Shown here piece after piece: positions 1-8,436 of a stretch of 64,000 nt of DNA (position 1 is the stretch's first letter; each line of letters opens with the position of its first letter). Made by a program: the position numbers and the translations under genes. The notes beneath the pieces are model-generated. The model saw nothing but the letters and a program-made list of their open reading frames with translations, was not told where the DNA came from and did not search any database. The DNA lies in contig JAJVHV010000007.1 of NCBI GenBank assembly GCA_022072445.1, positions 1 through 64,000 on the forward strand, written 5' to 3'. Origin of the DNA: Phycisphaerae bacterium (lineage in GTDB: Bacteria > Planctomycetota > Phycisphaerae > UBA1845 > Fen-1342).

Positions 1-397
1 GTCAGGGAGGGGTTCGACGTAGACTTGCCATCGAACTTGGCGCTAGCGTTCGCCCAGTCGTATGGCCATCGCCATCCGAACCCCTCCATTCGGGCTCCCG
101 CCTTGGTCGCCCTCATGGTCGGGGCTCAGCTGGGAGCGCAGCTCGCGGGAATCCGGATGGCGCCGCGTGCGTGGCATGGCTGTCGCGAAGCACAGTCGCG
201 TAGAGTGCATCCCTGATGCACCACACCGCCTTCGGACGCGGCTTGTGTGGTGCGTCGAAGGACGCACCCAGACCGGTCCCCCAACGGTAATTGGATAGCT
301 TCTATTTATCGTATCGGCCAATCGCGTAGACTATGACGCGGCCGGGCCGCCGCGGGAGAGCGCGGCGGATCGCCGACATTCGCCCTCTGGAGAATCC
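1..397. other. Intergenic or gene-edge region without a convincing gene
   Basis: I see no recognisable protein in any frame; the short open frames are rich in Arg and match no family I know. The only structure is an inverted repeat at 218-253. The final bases before position 398 contain a GGAG-type ribosome binding site for the next gene. Confidence 0.5.
218..253. repeat. Inverted repeat / stem-loop
   Basis: Perfect 9-bp arms GCACCACAC (218-226) and GTGTGGTGC (245-253). The spacer can extend the stem by a CCGC/GCGG pairing past a small CTT bulge. No T-tract follows on either side, so it is a palindromic element rather than a convincing terminator. Confidence 0.5.
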
Positions 398-1390
398 ATG
401 AGCCTCGCACGGTCGTTTGCACTGAGACTGCTGTGGGTTGCGCCGCTGGCAGCGGTTGTGGCCCTGGGTCAGGACGGCCCGCCGGCGGCTGAATCTCCCG
501 CGCCGAAGACGACCAGCGCCGACCCGAAAGCCCAGGCCGTCATCTACGACGAAACGGCGGACGGTCGCAAGCAGATCGAACAGGCCCTGGCCGCGGCCAA
601 GCGCGACAACACGCGCGTGCTGGTGATGTTCGGGGGAAATTGGTGCGGCTGGTGTCACAAGCTGCACGCCCTGTTCCGCGAGAACGCGGAAATCGGGCGG
701 ACGCTGCTTTACGAGTACCAGCTTGTCATGATCGACATCGGCAAGTGGAACAAGCACATGGAGCTGGCGGCGGGGTTCGACGCCGACGTCAAGAAGAATG
801 GCGTGCCCTTTCTGACGGTGCTCGACGCAGAGGGCAAAGTTCTCACGAATCAGGAAACCGGCTCGCTCGAGGCGGGCGAAAAACACGATCCAGCAAAGGT
901 GAGAGCCTTCCTCGAAAAGTGGAAAGCGACGGCGTGGAATGCGGATGAAGTCGTGAAAGCGGCGCTGGCGAAGGCGTCGGCGGACGGCAAGACGGTGTTC
1001 CTGCATCTGGGAGCGCCGTGGTGCGGCTGGTGCCGGAAGCTGGACGCGTTCCTGGCACGGCCCGAAATCGCCGGAATTCTGGGCGAGGATTTCATCGAAG
1101 CGAAAGTGGACGTCGACCGCATGACGAACGGAAAGGAGGTGGCGGCGCGTTACCGGAAGGACAATCGGGGCGGGATTCCGTGGATCGCCTTTCTCGACGG
1201 CGCCGGAAACACGGTGATCACCTCGGACGGACCCAAGGGCAACACGGGTCATCCCGCCAGCGCCGACGAAATCTCGCATTTCGCGACGATGCTGAACAAG
1301 GTCCGCAAGCACATGAGCGCCGACGACGTGAAGCGTATCGAGCAGGCGCTCGCCGCCGACGCCGCGGTTCGGCAGCGCTCGGCGCCATAA
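398..1390 (+). CDS. Exported protein with two thioredoxin-like domains
   Basis: The 330-aa protein starts with a hydrophobic signal segment (about residues 8-24), so it should act outside the cytoplasm. It carries two thioredoxin-fold units, each with a CGWC redox pair: C83/C86 and C209/C212. Each is followed by a segment containing the usual cis-proline region (GVPFLTV near 136, GGIPWIAF near 248). Proteins of this type reduce or shuffle disulfides or feed electrons to periplasmic partners; the partner is not evident here. The start is supported by GGAG eight bases upstream. The doubling of the domain within one chain is clear from the repeated NWCGWC and PWCGWC motifs. Specific substrate unknown. 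Confidence 0.85.
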   Translation: MSLARSFALRLLWVAPLAAVVALGQDGPPAAESPAPKTTSADPKAQAVIYDETADGRKQIEQALAAAKRDNTRVLVMFGGNWCGWCHKLHALFRENAEIGRTLLYEYQLVMIDIGKWNKHMELAAGFDADVKKNGVPFLTVLDAEGKVLTNQETGSLEAGEKHDPAKVRAFLEKWKATAWNADEVVKAALAKASADGKTVFLHLGAPWCGWCRKLDAFLARPEIAGILGEDFIEAKVDVDRMTNGKEVAARYRKDNRGGIPWIAFLDGAGNTVITSDGPKGNTGHPASADEISHFATMLNKVRKHMSADDVKRIEQALAADAAVRQRSAP

Positions 1391-1413
1391 CGAGCGAGTG
1401 TCGCTGTCGCTCG
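1391..1413 (+). terminator. Hairpin just after the thioredoxin-like gene
   Basis: Arms CGAGCGA (1391-1397) and TCGCTCG (1407-1413) form a 7-bp stem directly after the stop codon. There is no T-run, so a terminator role is only a guess. Confidence 0.3.
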
Positions 1414-1537
1414 CGTCGAGTCGGACCGATATCTACAATGGCATCCGGCCGCAGGGCGCGGGCTGGCGTTTGCGTGTGCCGGCCGCGGAGCACGGGGTTC
1501 GTTCCGATATTCGGCGTTGCGGATGTGAGGTCCGGCG

Positions 1538-2758
1538 ATGAAGACGTTTGATCCGATGGAAGCGCTGGCCAACGCGCGGCACGAGTTCGGCGAGCACGGC
1601 GGCGTGAACATGTCGATCGAGGCCAGCACGACGTTTACCGTGCTGGACGCCGAGATGATGCCGCGGATATTTCAGGGCATGGTCGGGCCGGAGGGTGGCT
1701 GCTACCTCTACGGCCGGCACTTCAACCCGACGGTCTACACGCTCGGGCGGCAGCTCGCCGCGCTGGAGGGCACGGAGACGGCTTATTGCACCTCGAGCGG
1801 CATGGGGGCGATTGCCGCCGCCGTCATGCAGCATTGCGAGCACGGCGACCACATGATCGCGAACGAGGCGGTGTATGGCGGGACGCACGCGTTGTTCCGC
1901 GACTTTCTGCCGAAGAAATCGGGCATCGAAACGACGTTTGTCGATGTGACGGATCACGCGGCGGTGGAGGCGGCTTTTCGCGAGCGGACGCGCGTGCTGT
2001 ATTTTGAGACGATCGCGAATCCGACGCTGGCGGTGGCCGACGTGCCGCGGCTGGCGGAGATCGCGCACCGACACGGGGCGCGCGTGGTTGTGGACAACAC
2101 GTTCAGCCCGCTGGTGGTGGCGCCGGCGCTGCATGGGGCCGACGTGGTCGTGCACAGCCTGACCAAGTTCATCAACGGCGCTTCAGATTTTATCGCTGGC
2201 GCGGTGTGCGGCTCGATGAATTTCATCCGCAGCCTGATGGACCTGCACACCGGCGCGCTGATGCTGCTGGGTCCGACGATGGACCCGCGCGTGGCGTTCA
2301 ACATCAGCCTGCGCGTGCCGCACCTGGGGCTGCGCATCCGCGAGCACAGCCGCCGGGCGCAGGTCTTCGCCGAACGGCTCGACGCGCTGGGCGTGCCAGT
2401 CTGCTATCCCGGCTTGCCGCGCCATCCGCAGCACGATGTGCTGAAGCGCATCGCCAATCCGGATTATGGCTACGGCGGCATCTTCACCATCGACGTTGGA
2501 GATCATCGCCGGGCCAACGAGTTCATGGAGATCCTGCAGAACAAGGACCGCTTCGGTTTCATGGCGGTCAGCCTGGGGTACTTCGAGACGCTGATGTCCT
2601 GCTCGGCGGCGTCGACGTCGAGCGAGCTGTCGGAGGAGGAGCAGCGCCGCACGGGCATCGCGCCCGGACTGGTGCGCATCTCGATCGGGTACACCGGATC
2701 GCTGGAGCAGCGCTGGTCGCAGCTTCATGACGTGCTGAACATCCTCAACATGATCTGA
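1538..2758 (+). CDS. PLP-dependent Cys/Met metabolism enzyme (methionine gamma-lyase / cystathionine gamma-synthase family)
   Basis: The 406-aa protein has the full fold-type I transsulfuration family layout: the phosphate-binding SSGMGAI motif near residues 86-92, the aspartate of VVVDNTF near 186 that contacts the PLP ring nitrogen, and the PLP lysine K210 in VVHSLTKFINGAS. The C-terminal SIGYTGSLEQ segment is also typical. Members cleave or form carbon-sulfur bonds in methionine, cysteine or cystathionine; sequence reading alone does not settle the exact reaction. A GAGGT site lies upstream of the ATG. It stands alone between unrelated genes with no other methionine genes nearby, so a catabolic lyase role is as plausible as biosynthesis. 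Confidence 0.85.
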   Translation: MKTFDPMEALANARHEFGEHGGVNMSIEASTTFTVLDAEMMPRIFQGMVGPEGGCYLYGRHFNPTVYTLGRQLAALEGTETAYCTSSGMGAIAAAVMQHCEHGDHMIANEAVYGGTHALFRDFLPKKSGIETTFVDVTDHAAVEAAFRERTRVLYFETIANPTLAVADVPRLAEIAHRHGARVVVDNTFSPLVVAPALHGADVVVHSLTKFINGASDFIAGAVCGSMNFIRSLMDLHTGALMLLGPTMDPRVAFNISLRVPHLGLRIREHSRRAQVFAERLDALGVPVCYPGLPRHPQHDVLKRIANPDYGYGGIFTIDVGDHRRANEFMEILQNKDRFGFMAVSLGYFETLMSCSAASTSSELSEEEQRRTGIAPGLVRISIGYTGSLEQRWSQLHDVLNILNMI

Positions 2759-2802
2759 AAGGCCCGACGACGCCGGGACGTGGCCGCAGCGGAGAGACAG
2801 GC

Positions 2803-3267
2803 ATGGCAGAGCAGCAGGACACGCGCGTCGCGGCGATCGCCGTGCGCAGCCCACAAACCGGACCGATGGTCGAGCTGCGCGAGGCCCGGGCGCAGGCCGA
2901 CGGCGGAATCGAAGGCGATGTGCCCTCCAACCCGCAGCGCGGCGTCAGTTTCATCTCGCTGCCGCAATGGCATAGCACCATGCAGGAGCTCGGTGGCGCG
3001 CGTCTCCCGTGGCACACGCGCCGCGCGAACATCCTGGTCGACGCCGACTCGCTGGCCGCGTGGATCGGGCGGACGGTGCGCGTCGGCGACGTCGAAGTGA
3101 GCATCACCGCCGAGACACGGCCCTGCGAACTGATGGACCGCTTCCTTCCGGGTCTGCGGGCGGCGCTGGCCCGCGACTGCCGCGGCGGCGTCCACGGCCG
3201 CGTCGTGCGCGGCGGAGTGATCCGCGTGGGCGACGCGGTGACGCTGCAGGATGCGTGTCCCGCTTAG
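2803..3267 (+). CDS. MOSC-domain protein
   Basis: The 154-aa single-domain protein matches the MOSC fold of molybdenum cofactor sulfurases and YiiM/mARC-type proteins. The family's conserved cysteine sits near residue 108 in the ETRPCELMD segment, followed by a GGVHGRV turn. MOSC proteins bind or transfer sulfur or Moco-related ligands; stand-alone versions are often poorly characterised. A GGAGAG site precedes the ATG, and the gene follows the PLP enzyme by 44 bp in the same direction, so co-transcription and a shared sulfur theme are possible (inference). Confidence 0.75.
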   Translation: MAEQQDTRVAAIAVRSPQTGPMVELREARAQADGGIEGDVPSNPQRGVSFISLPQWHSTMQELGGARLPWHTRRANILVDADSLAAWIGRTVRVGDVEVSITAETRPCELMDRFLPGLRAALARDCRGGVHGRVVRGGVIRVGDAVTLQDACPA

Positions 3268-3291
3268 CCGCCCGTCGCCGGCCGCGCCGTG

Positions 3292-3960
3292 CTACTCGGG
3301 TGCCGCGATGCGCCGCTCGATCGTGGCACGGAGCGCGTCGTCGGCGAGAATCACCGCGATGCGCTCGGCGAGCGCGGCCAGATACGACGTCGCGCGGCTG
3401 CGCTCGTCGGCGCTGGTCGACTCATTCAGCAATTGCAGCAGATCGGTCGGGCTGGTAGGGAGCGCGCCGGCCAGCATCGACTTGTTGATCCGCACGTCGC
3501 CGAACGACGCCCGCAGCCGGTTATAGGCCACGATGCGATCGTCCAGAAACGCGTCGCGGCCGGCGGGCGGCGTGCCCACGAACGCATCGACGTCGCGCAT
3601 CACCATCGGCTTGAGCGCGGCGATCAGATGCCGCACGAACAGATTCTGCTCGTCGGACGTCGAGCGCCGCAGCACCGTCAGAAACTGCTCGCGAAACGCG
3701 GCGTCGTGCCCTGCTCGCCGAATCTGGTCCAGCACGCAGCGCTCGGCGTCGGCCGCGGAGAGCCGCGGCAGGCCGCGCGGATCGACGATGAACCGCACGC
3801 ACGCGTCCGCCGGACTGTCGCCGCGCGGCCGGGGCGGCGCCAGCACGACGCGGTCGACAAGCCACCACGCCCCGGCGACCGCGAGCAGCGGAGCCGCCAC
3901 GGCCGCCAGCAGCGCCAATCGCCGATAGTGATGAAAGCTGCGCACCGAACCCGGTATCAT
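3292..3960 (-). CDS. Hypothetical membrane-anchored protein
   Basis: I do not recognise this 222-aa protein. From the ATG at 3960 it has a short positively charged start, one hydrophobic segment (about residues 12-34, AVAAPLLAVAGAWWLV) and a soluble, helix-rich domain with several Asp/Arg pairs. The frame stays open upstream, but the extra N-terminus would overlap the divergent neighbour and looks unlike protein, so 3960 is preferred. It is convergent with the MOSC gene (24 bp between stops) and divergent from the next gene (58-bp shared promoter region). Confidence 0.6.
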   Translation of the reverse strand: MIPGSVRSFHHYRRLALLAAVAAPLLAVAGAWWLVDRVVLAPPRPRGDSPADACVRFIVDPRGLPRLSAADAERCVLDQIRRAGHDAAFREQFLTVLRRSTSDEQNLFVRHLIAALKPMVMRDVDAFVGTPPAGRDAFLDDRIVAYNRLRASFGDVRINKSMLAGALPTSPTDLLQLLNESTSADERSRATSYLAALAERIAVILADDALRATIERRIAAPE

Positions 3961-4018
3961 CCGTTGTGCCCCTGTCGCCGACTCAGGGTAGCGTAGGACC
4001 GAATGGACGTATACACGC

Positions 4019-4381
4019 ATGACGACCGCACGCTTCGCGCTGCTCGAGCACACCACCGCCGAGGGCGTGCACTGGGATTTTCTGCTCGACCTGGGCGCGG
4101 AGAAACTCGCCACCTGGCGGCTGACGGAAAACCCGTGCGCCGCCCGCGGCCCGATCGCGGCACAGCGCATCGCCGACCATCGCCGCGACTATCTGGACTA
4201 TGAGGGCGAGATCAGCGGCGGTCGCGGCGTTGTGCGGCGGATCGATCGCGGCGCGGCGCGGATCGAGCTGGCGGCCGCGGATGACGTGATCGTCGAACTG
4301 GCCGGGGACGTGCTGCGCGGCAGGTTTGCGATCGTGGGGGGCGCGGCATCCTGTCAATCGCGCGGCCGCGGCAGATTGTGA
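4019..4381 (+). CDS. Small protein resembling the LigD 3'-phosphoesterase (polymerase-ligase N-terminal) domain
   Basis: This 120-aa protein opens with RFALLEHTTAEGVHWDFLLD. That resembles the start of the phosphoesterase domain of bacterial NHEJ ligase LigD, where a conserved His and His-Trp-Asp form part of the Mn-dependent active site. It also contains a YLDYEGEISGGRG stretch seen in short stand-alone relatives. No Ku or ligase gene is visible nearby, so an end-joining role is inference. The last ~15 residues (SCQSRGRGRL) look like unselected read-through. Confidence 0.6.
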   Translation: MTTARFALLEHTTAEGVHWDFLLDLGAEKLATWRLTENPCAARGPIAAQRIADHRRDYLDYEGEISGGRGVVRRIDRGAARIELAAADDVIVELAGDVLRGRFAIVGGAASCQSRGRGRL

Positions 4382-4450
4382 ACACCCCGCGGTGCGCCGC
4401 TGCACGGTCCGGCCTCCCGCGGCGATGGACCGCGCGCCGTGGCGGCCCAA

Positions 4451-7400
4451 TTACGGGGGAGGTGTTGCGCTTTCGCTCTGCGGTGCCACTCCCGCCGACG
4501 AGCTTCGCGGGCCGGGCTCGTCGCGCTCGACGGTCACAACCACGGAGTTCGAGGTATATGCGACATTGACCGCGAGCCGCGGGGGAAAGCCCACGAGTTG
4601 TACCGCGGGAAACGAGCCGGTGACGGCACTGGCGGTCAGAATCTGGAAGCTGTCGCCGTCCTGCGGCACGAAGCCGTCCATCAGCCGTAATTCCAATGTA
4701 CCGCCGAGCGTCGCCGGTCCATTCACGACCAGCACGTCGTGCTCCGCCCCGGGAGTGTGCCCGCCCAGCTCGATGCTGAGTGCTGCGGTCACGGACTGTA
4801 TGTAACTTCCGGTGATCGTCAGCGTACCCGGCGACTGACCGGGCTTGACGGTGCCGCCGCTGTTCTGCAGATTTCCGGAGACGCCGCCGTTGCCGCTCAA
4901 GTCGCCGCCCTGGATCTTGATCGGCTGGTTCGAGTTCAGCGTGGCCCCGCCCGATATCTTGGTGGCGCCGCTGTTCTGCGTGTAGTTTGAGAACAGGCGC
5001 AGCACGCCGGAGTCGATCAGCACCTGTCCGAAGTTGGTGATCGGAACACCCGCGAAGGTCGTCTGACCGACCGAACCCGTCTTCCTCACCGTGCCGGTGT
5101 TGTTGAGCGTCCCGGGCGTGCCGGAGGACTGGTTCAGCGTGGCATCGTTGCGGACTTCGAACGTGCCGTTGTTGTTCAACGTGGCGCCGTTGCTGAAGTC
5201 GAGATTGCCGAGGTCGAGCCAGATCATCGTCCCCTGGTTGGTGAGCGTCCGCGACGAAAGCGATTTCAGGAACCCGCCCGAGAGCGTACCGGTCGCGCCC
5301 GGGTTGATGAGCGTCTGGCCAGTGCCGCTCATCAGGCCGCTGCTCCACGTCAGGTTGCTCTCGCAACCGAACGTGCCGGCGCCGGTCAGATTCCCGCTGC
5401 TGATGTTCACGTTCCACGCGCTGACGTCGGCCGGGATGTTCAGTGTCGCCCCGCTGAGCTTCAACGTGCCGGCGCCGGTGACAGTGGCGCCGGCGTTGAA
5501 GGTCTGGTTGCCCGAGCTGAGCTCGACGGTGGCGCCTTGCGCAACGGTGAAGCTGGCGGAGTTGGTGAGCGTGGTCGCAAAACGCAGCGTGCCGCTCTGC
5601 ACATCCACCGTTCCGGTGTTGTTGAAGTTCACGCCCTGCACGAGCGTAACGCCGTTGCTGTCGGACTTCGTGAAAGTGCCGGCGTTGTCGAAGACGGTGG
5701 CCGCTCCGAACGCGTGCAGCACGGTCGCGTCGTTTTTTGCGTAGAAGAAGGCCAGGTTCTGGATCTTTGCTCCGCTATCAAGCGACAGGTTTCCGGTACC
5801 CGTCCAGGCCGTCAGCAGATCGTTGGTGAACGTGCGGCCGCTCAGCGTTTTCAGCCCCGCGCCGGAGATCGTCGCTTCGCCCTTGTTGTATGTTTCGCCG
5901 CCGCCCGTCATCGGCCCGCCCGTCCACACCAGGGTGTCGTCGCAGAAGAACGTCCCCGCTCCCAGAATGCTGCCGGCGGAAAGGACGACATTGTCGGCGT
6001 GCACGACGGCTGCGACCGTCAGGGCTGCACCGTTGAGCTTCAGCGTGCCCGCTCCCGCAACGTCGGCGCCGTCGTTGAACGTGTGACTGCCCGAACTCAT
6101 CTCCAGGTTGGTCCCGGGAGACAGAGCGTATCGTCCGCGGCTCTGGCCGGTGGTCGCGAGTCGCAGCGTGCCGGACGACACGTCCACAAGACCGCTGTTG
6201 TTGAAGACGACATCTTGCACCAGCGTGACGCCGACACCGGTTTGCTTCCGGAAGGTACCGCTATTGTCAAACGTCGCGGCCGCGCCGCCGGAGTGCGTCA
6301 AGGTCGCGTTGCCGTGCGCGACGGTCAGGCCGCCGGCGTTCCAAAGCGTCGCGCCGTTCTTGAGGTCCAGCGAGCCGGTGTCCAGCCAGTTCAGTGTTCC
6401 GGTAACGGTCAACGCCCGCGCGTCGAGGGTCTTCAAACCCGCCCCCGCCGCACTTCCAACCGCGGCCAGACCGATGACGGTCGCGCCGGTTCCGGTCATC
6501 GACCCGCCGGTCCAGGCGAAGCTCTGATTGCAGGCGAACGTCCCTGATCCTGTAACGCTGCCGGCGGAGAGCGCGACATTCTCGGCGTTCACGTCTGCCG
6601 CAACGGTAAGCGTCGCGCCGCTGAGCTTCAACGTGCCCTCGCCGATCACGTCGGTTCCGGCGAAGAAGGTGTGAGAACCCGCGCTCATTTCAAGCACGGC
6701 ATTGGCGCTGATGGCAAACTCCCCTGAACTTGCGCCGGTGGTGGCCAGGCGCAAGGTGCCGACGTCGACGCTTACGTCAGAAGAGTTGTTGAAGACGACA
6801 TCCTGCACGAGCGTGACGCCGGAACCCGCTGATTTGACAACACTTCCGAGGTTGAAAAGCGTCGCGGGAGCGCCCAGCGAGTGCTTCAGTATTCCGTTGC
6901 CCTTGATCTCGAAGTAGAACTCGTTCTCGAATGTTGTGCCGTTGATGAAGTCGATCGTTCCATCGTCCTCCCAAATCGTGTCGAACGCCGTCAGCCCGCG
7001 GCCGTCGGCCGTCTTGACACCGGGGCCGCTGAATATGAGAGCATCCGCAGCGCTTGTCTGGCCTGGTCCGGCCATGGTGCCTTCGGTCCAGCGCAGCGTC
7101 TCGGCGCTGGTGTAATTGCCGGGCCCGACCATGCTGCCCGCCGCGAGCGTTGTATTCACTGCCGAAACGTCGGCGGCGAGCGTCAGGGTGCCACCATTGA
7201 TCAGCAAGATTCCGTTCCCCGTCACCGCCGCGCCCGACGCGAACGTGTACGCGTTGTTCATTTCCAGGGTTGTACCCGCGCCCAGGACGAAGGCACCGGT
7301 GCTCGTGCCACCGGTCGCCAGTCGCAGACTGCCGCTGGCAAGCGTCAGGCTGCCGGCGTTGTTGAAAACAACGCCCTGAATCAGCGTTTCGCCGAAGCTG

Positions 7401-8059
7401 TTCTGTTTGATGAACGACCCGTCGTTGCTGAAGACGGCGGGATTGCCAAACGTGAAGCTCATCACCGCGTCGCCTTCGACAGAGAACGAATCCGAGTTCT
7501 CAAACACGGCTCCGTTACTCAGGTCAAAGGTTCCCGTGCCCGACCAGATCGCCGCTCCCTCATTCAGCACGGCGCGCTGTTGCAGCGTCTTGGTGTTCGG
7601 CCCGGCGATCCTCAGCACGCCCGTGCTGGTGATGGTCGTCGTACCCGCGCCCAGCATCCCGTCGCTGTTCCAGACCACAAGGTCGCTGAACGTGGCCGAT
7701 CCATTCACCGTGAGCGTTCCGGCCAGCGTAAACGGCCGCTGGCAGTCGAGGCTCGCGATCGTCGCGCCAATGCTCCCCAGTGTCACCCCCCCGCCCGCGG
7801 CGATCGTCACACTGTCGCTCGCCCCAGGAAACGGCAGCGGACAGCCCACGCCACAGCCCGGCGAGGCGAACCAGTTATTCAGGCACCCGTCGGTGTTCGG
7901 GCCGCAGGCATCGTCGGCGACGCACGATTGATACCAATCCGTCCCGCCGCAACTGCCGAGCCAAGACCATTGAGCGAAGGCCCTGTCGGCGCCGAGTGTC
8001 ATGAGGCCGGCAACCAGAAGAGCGGATCCGCGCGTGCGGCGAGAGTCTGTACGATTCAT
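4451..8059 (-). CDS. Giant exported beta-helix repeat protein
   Basis: The 1202-aa protein starts with a signal peptide ending near AFAQ (about residue 30). A Cys-rich start (CGGTDWYQSC, CGPNTDGC, CGVGC) follows. Most of the chain is Gly/Thr/Asn-rich short strands of the type that fold into a right-handed beta-helix, arranged in about five repeats of ~194 residues. A recognisable marker of each repeat is T-L-V-Q-D-V-V-F-N-N followed by S-G-T-L-R-L-A-T. The C-terminus (GPATLGGTLELRLMDGF, then GDSFQILTASAVTGSF) resembles the end module of autotransporter-like passenger proteins in PVC bacteria. I see no beta-barrel domain and no PEP-CTERM tag. GGAGG lies 7 bases before the ATG. Probable surface or extracellular structural role; the exact function is unknown. 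Confidence 0.8.
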   Translation of the reverse strand: MNRTDSRRTRGSALLVAGLMTLGADRAFAQWSWLGSCGGTDWYQSCVADDACGPNTDGCLNNWFASPGCGVGCPLPFPGASDSVTIAAGGGVTLGSIGATIASLDCQRPFTLAGTLTVNGSATFSDLVVWNSDGMLGAGTTTITSTGVLRIAGPNTKTLQQRAVLNEGAAIWSGTGTFDLSNGAVFENSDSFSVEGDAVMSFTFGNPAVFSNDGSFIKQNSFGETLIQGVVFNNAGSLTLASGSLRLATGGTSTGAFVLGAGTTLEMNNAYTFASGAAVTGNGILLINGGTLTLAADVSAVNTTLAAGSMVGPGNYTSAETLRWTEGTMAGPGQTSAADALIFSGPGVKTADGRGLTAFDTIWEDDGTIDFINGTTFENEFYFEIKGNGILKHSLGAPATLFNLGSVVKSAGSGVTLVQDVVFNNSSDVSVDVGTLRLATTGASSGEFAISANAVLEMSAGSHTFFAGTDVIGEGTLKLSGATLTVAADVNAENVALSAGSVTGSGTFACNQSFAWTGGSMTGTGATVIGLAAVGSAAGAGLKTLDARALTVTGTLNWLDTGSLDLKNGATLWNAGGLTVAHGNATLTHSGGAAATFDNSGTFRKQTGVGVTLVQDVVFNNSGLVDVSSGTLRLATTGQSRGRYALSPGTNLEMSSGSHTFNDGADVAGAGTLKLNGAALTVAAVVHADNVVLSAGSILGAGTFFCDDTLVWTGGPMTGGGETYNKGEATISGAGLKTLSGRTFTNDLLTAWTGTGNLSLDSGAKIQNLAFFYAKNDATVLHAFGAATVFDNAGTFTKSDSNGVTLVQGVNFNNTGTVDVQSGTLRFATTLTNSASFTVAQGATVELSSGNQTFNAGATVTGAGTLKLSGATLNIPADVSAWNVNISSGNLTGAGTFGCESNLTWSSGLMSGTGQTLINPGATGTLSGGFLKSLSSRTLTNQGTMIWLDLGNLDFSNGATLNNNGTFEVRNDATLNQSSGTPGTLNNTGTVRKTGSVGQTTFAGVPITNFGQVLIDSGVLRLFSNYTQNSGATKISGGATLNSNQPIKIQGGDLSGNGGVSGNLQNSGGTVKPGQSPGTLTITGSYIQSVTAALSIELGGHTPGAEHDVLVVNGPATLGGTLELRLMDGFVPQDGDSFQILTASAVTGSFPAVQLVGFPPRLAVNVAYTSNSVVVTVERDEPGPRSSSAGVAPQSESATPPP
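5030..7395 (-). repeat. Five in-frame repeats of about 580 nt inside the beta-helix gene
   Basis: The marker segment encoding TL(V/I)Q(D/G)VVFNN recurs near 7375, 6800, 6215 and 5635. A diverged copy (TTFAGVPITNFG) lies near 5045, giving a period of 575-590 nt, about 194 aa. The central copies are the most alike, which suggests relatively recent duplication or gene conversion. Confidence 0.75.
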
Positions 8060-8436
8060 GGGCGCCTCCGCGCCGGTTCGGCCGAGTAGGGAGTTTGCGG
8101 GAACTGAGTTCTTTCAGTCTACCCGGCGCGAACCGGTCATACAATGAGTAGAAGGTACCCTATTACCGCTGGGGGACCGGATCCGTCCGGTCTTTTGCCA
8201 AGCGAGCCTGAATTTCAGATATTCGCCCGCGCGCCGAGACCGGCCAGAGGCCGGTCCCCCGGGATTTGAGACAGGCTCTGGTATTACCGGCCGCCCGGCG
8301 GCGATTCACGTTCGCCGTCGATCGACGCTGGAGGTGAAAAAAGGGGTGACTATCGGGCCTGCCGGGCCAGCACGCGAACTGGCGCGCGACGGCCCGGGAG
8401 CTACATGAGACGATCAGCAGCGCGGCACGCCCGTGC
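8060..8436. repeat. Intergenic stretch with two related palindromes
   Basis: No gene seen. Two hairpins share the GACCGG start: 7-bp arms GACCGGA/TCCGGTC at 8175-8192, and 8-bp arms GACCGGCC/GGCCGGTC with an AGA loop at 8238-8256. Both flanking genes are read leftward, and neither hairpin has a T-run in that direction, so these look like dispersed palindromic repeats. The 8060-8070 edge holds the ribosome binding site of the beta-helix gene. Confidence 0.5.

Noticed and set aside
10-20. T-loop-like GGTTCGAC near the window start
   Set aside because: No acceptor or anticodon stem can be built around it.
8175-8192. Rho-independent terminator (hairpin followed by CTTTT)
   Set aside because: The T-run is on the plus strand but both flanking genes are read leftward, so nothing upstream would need it.
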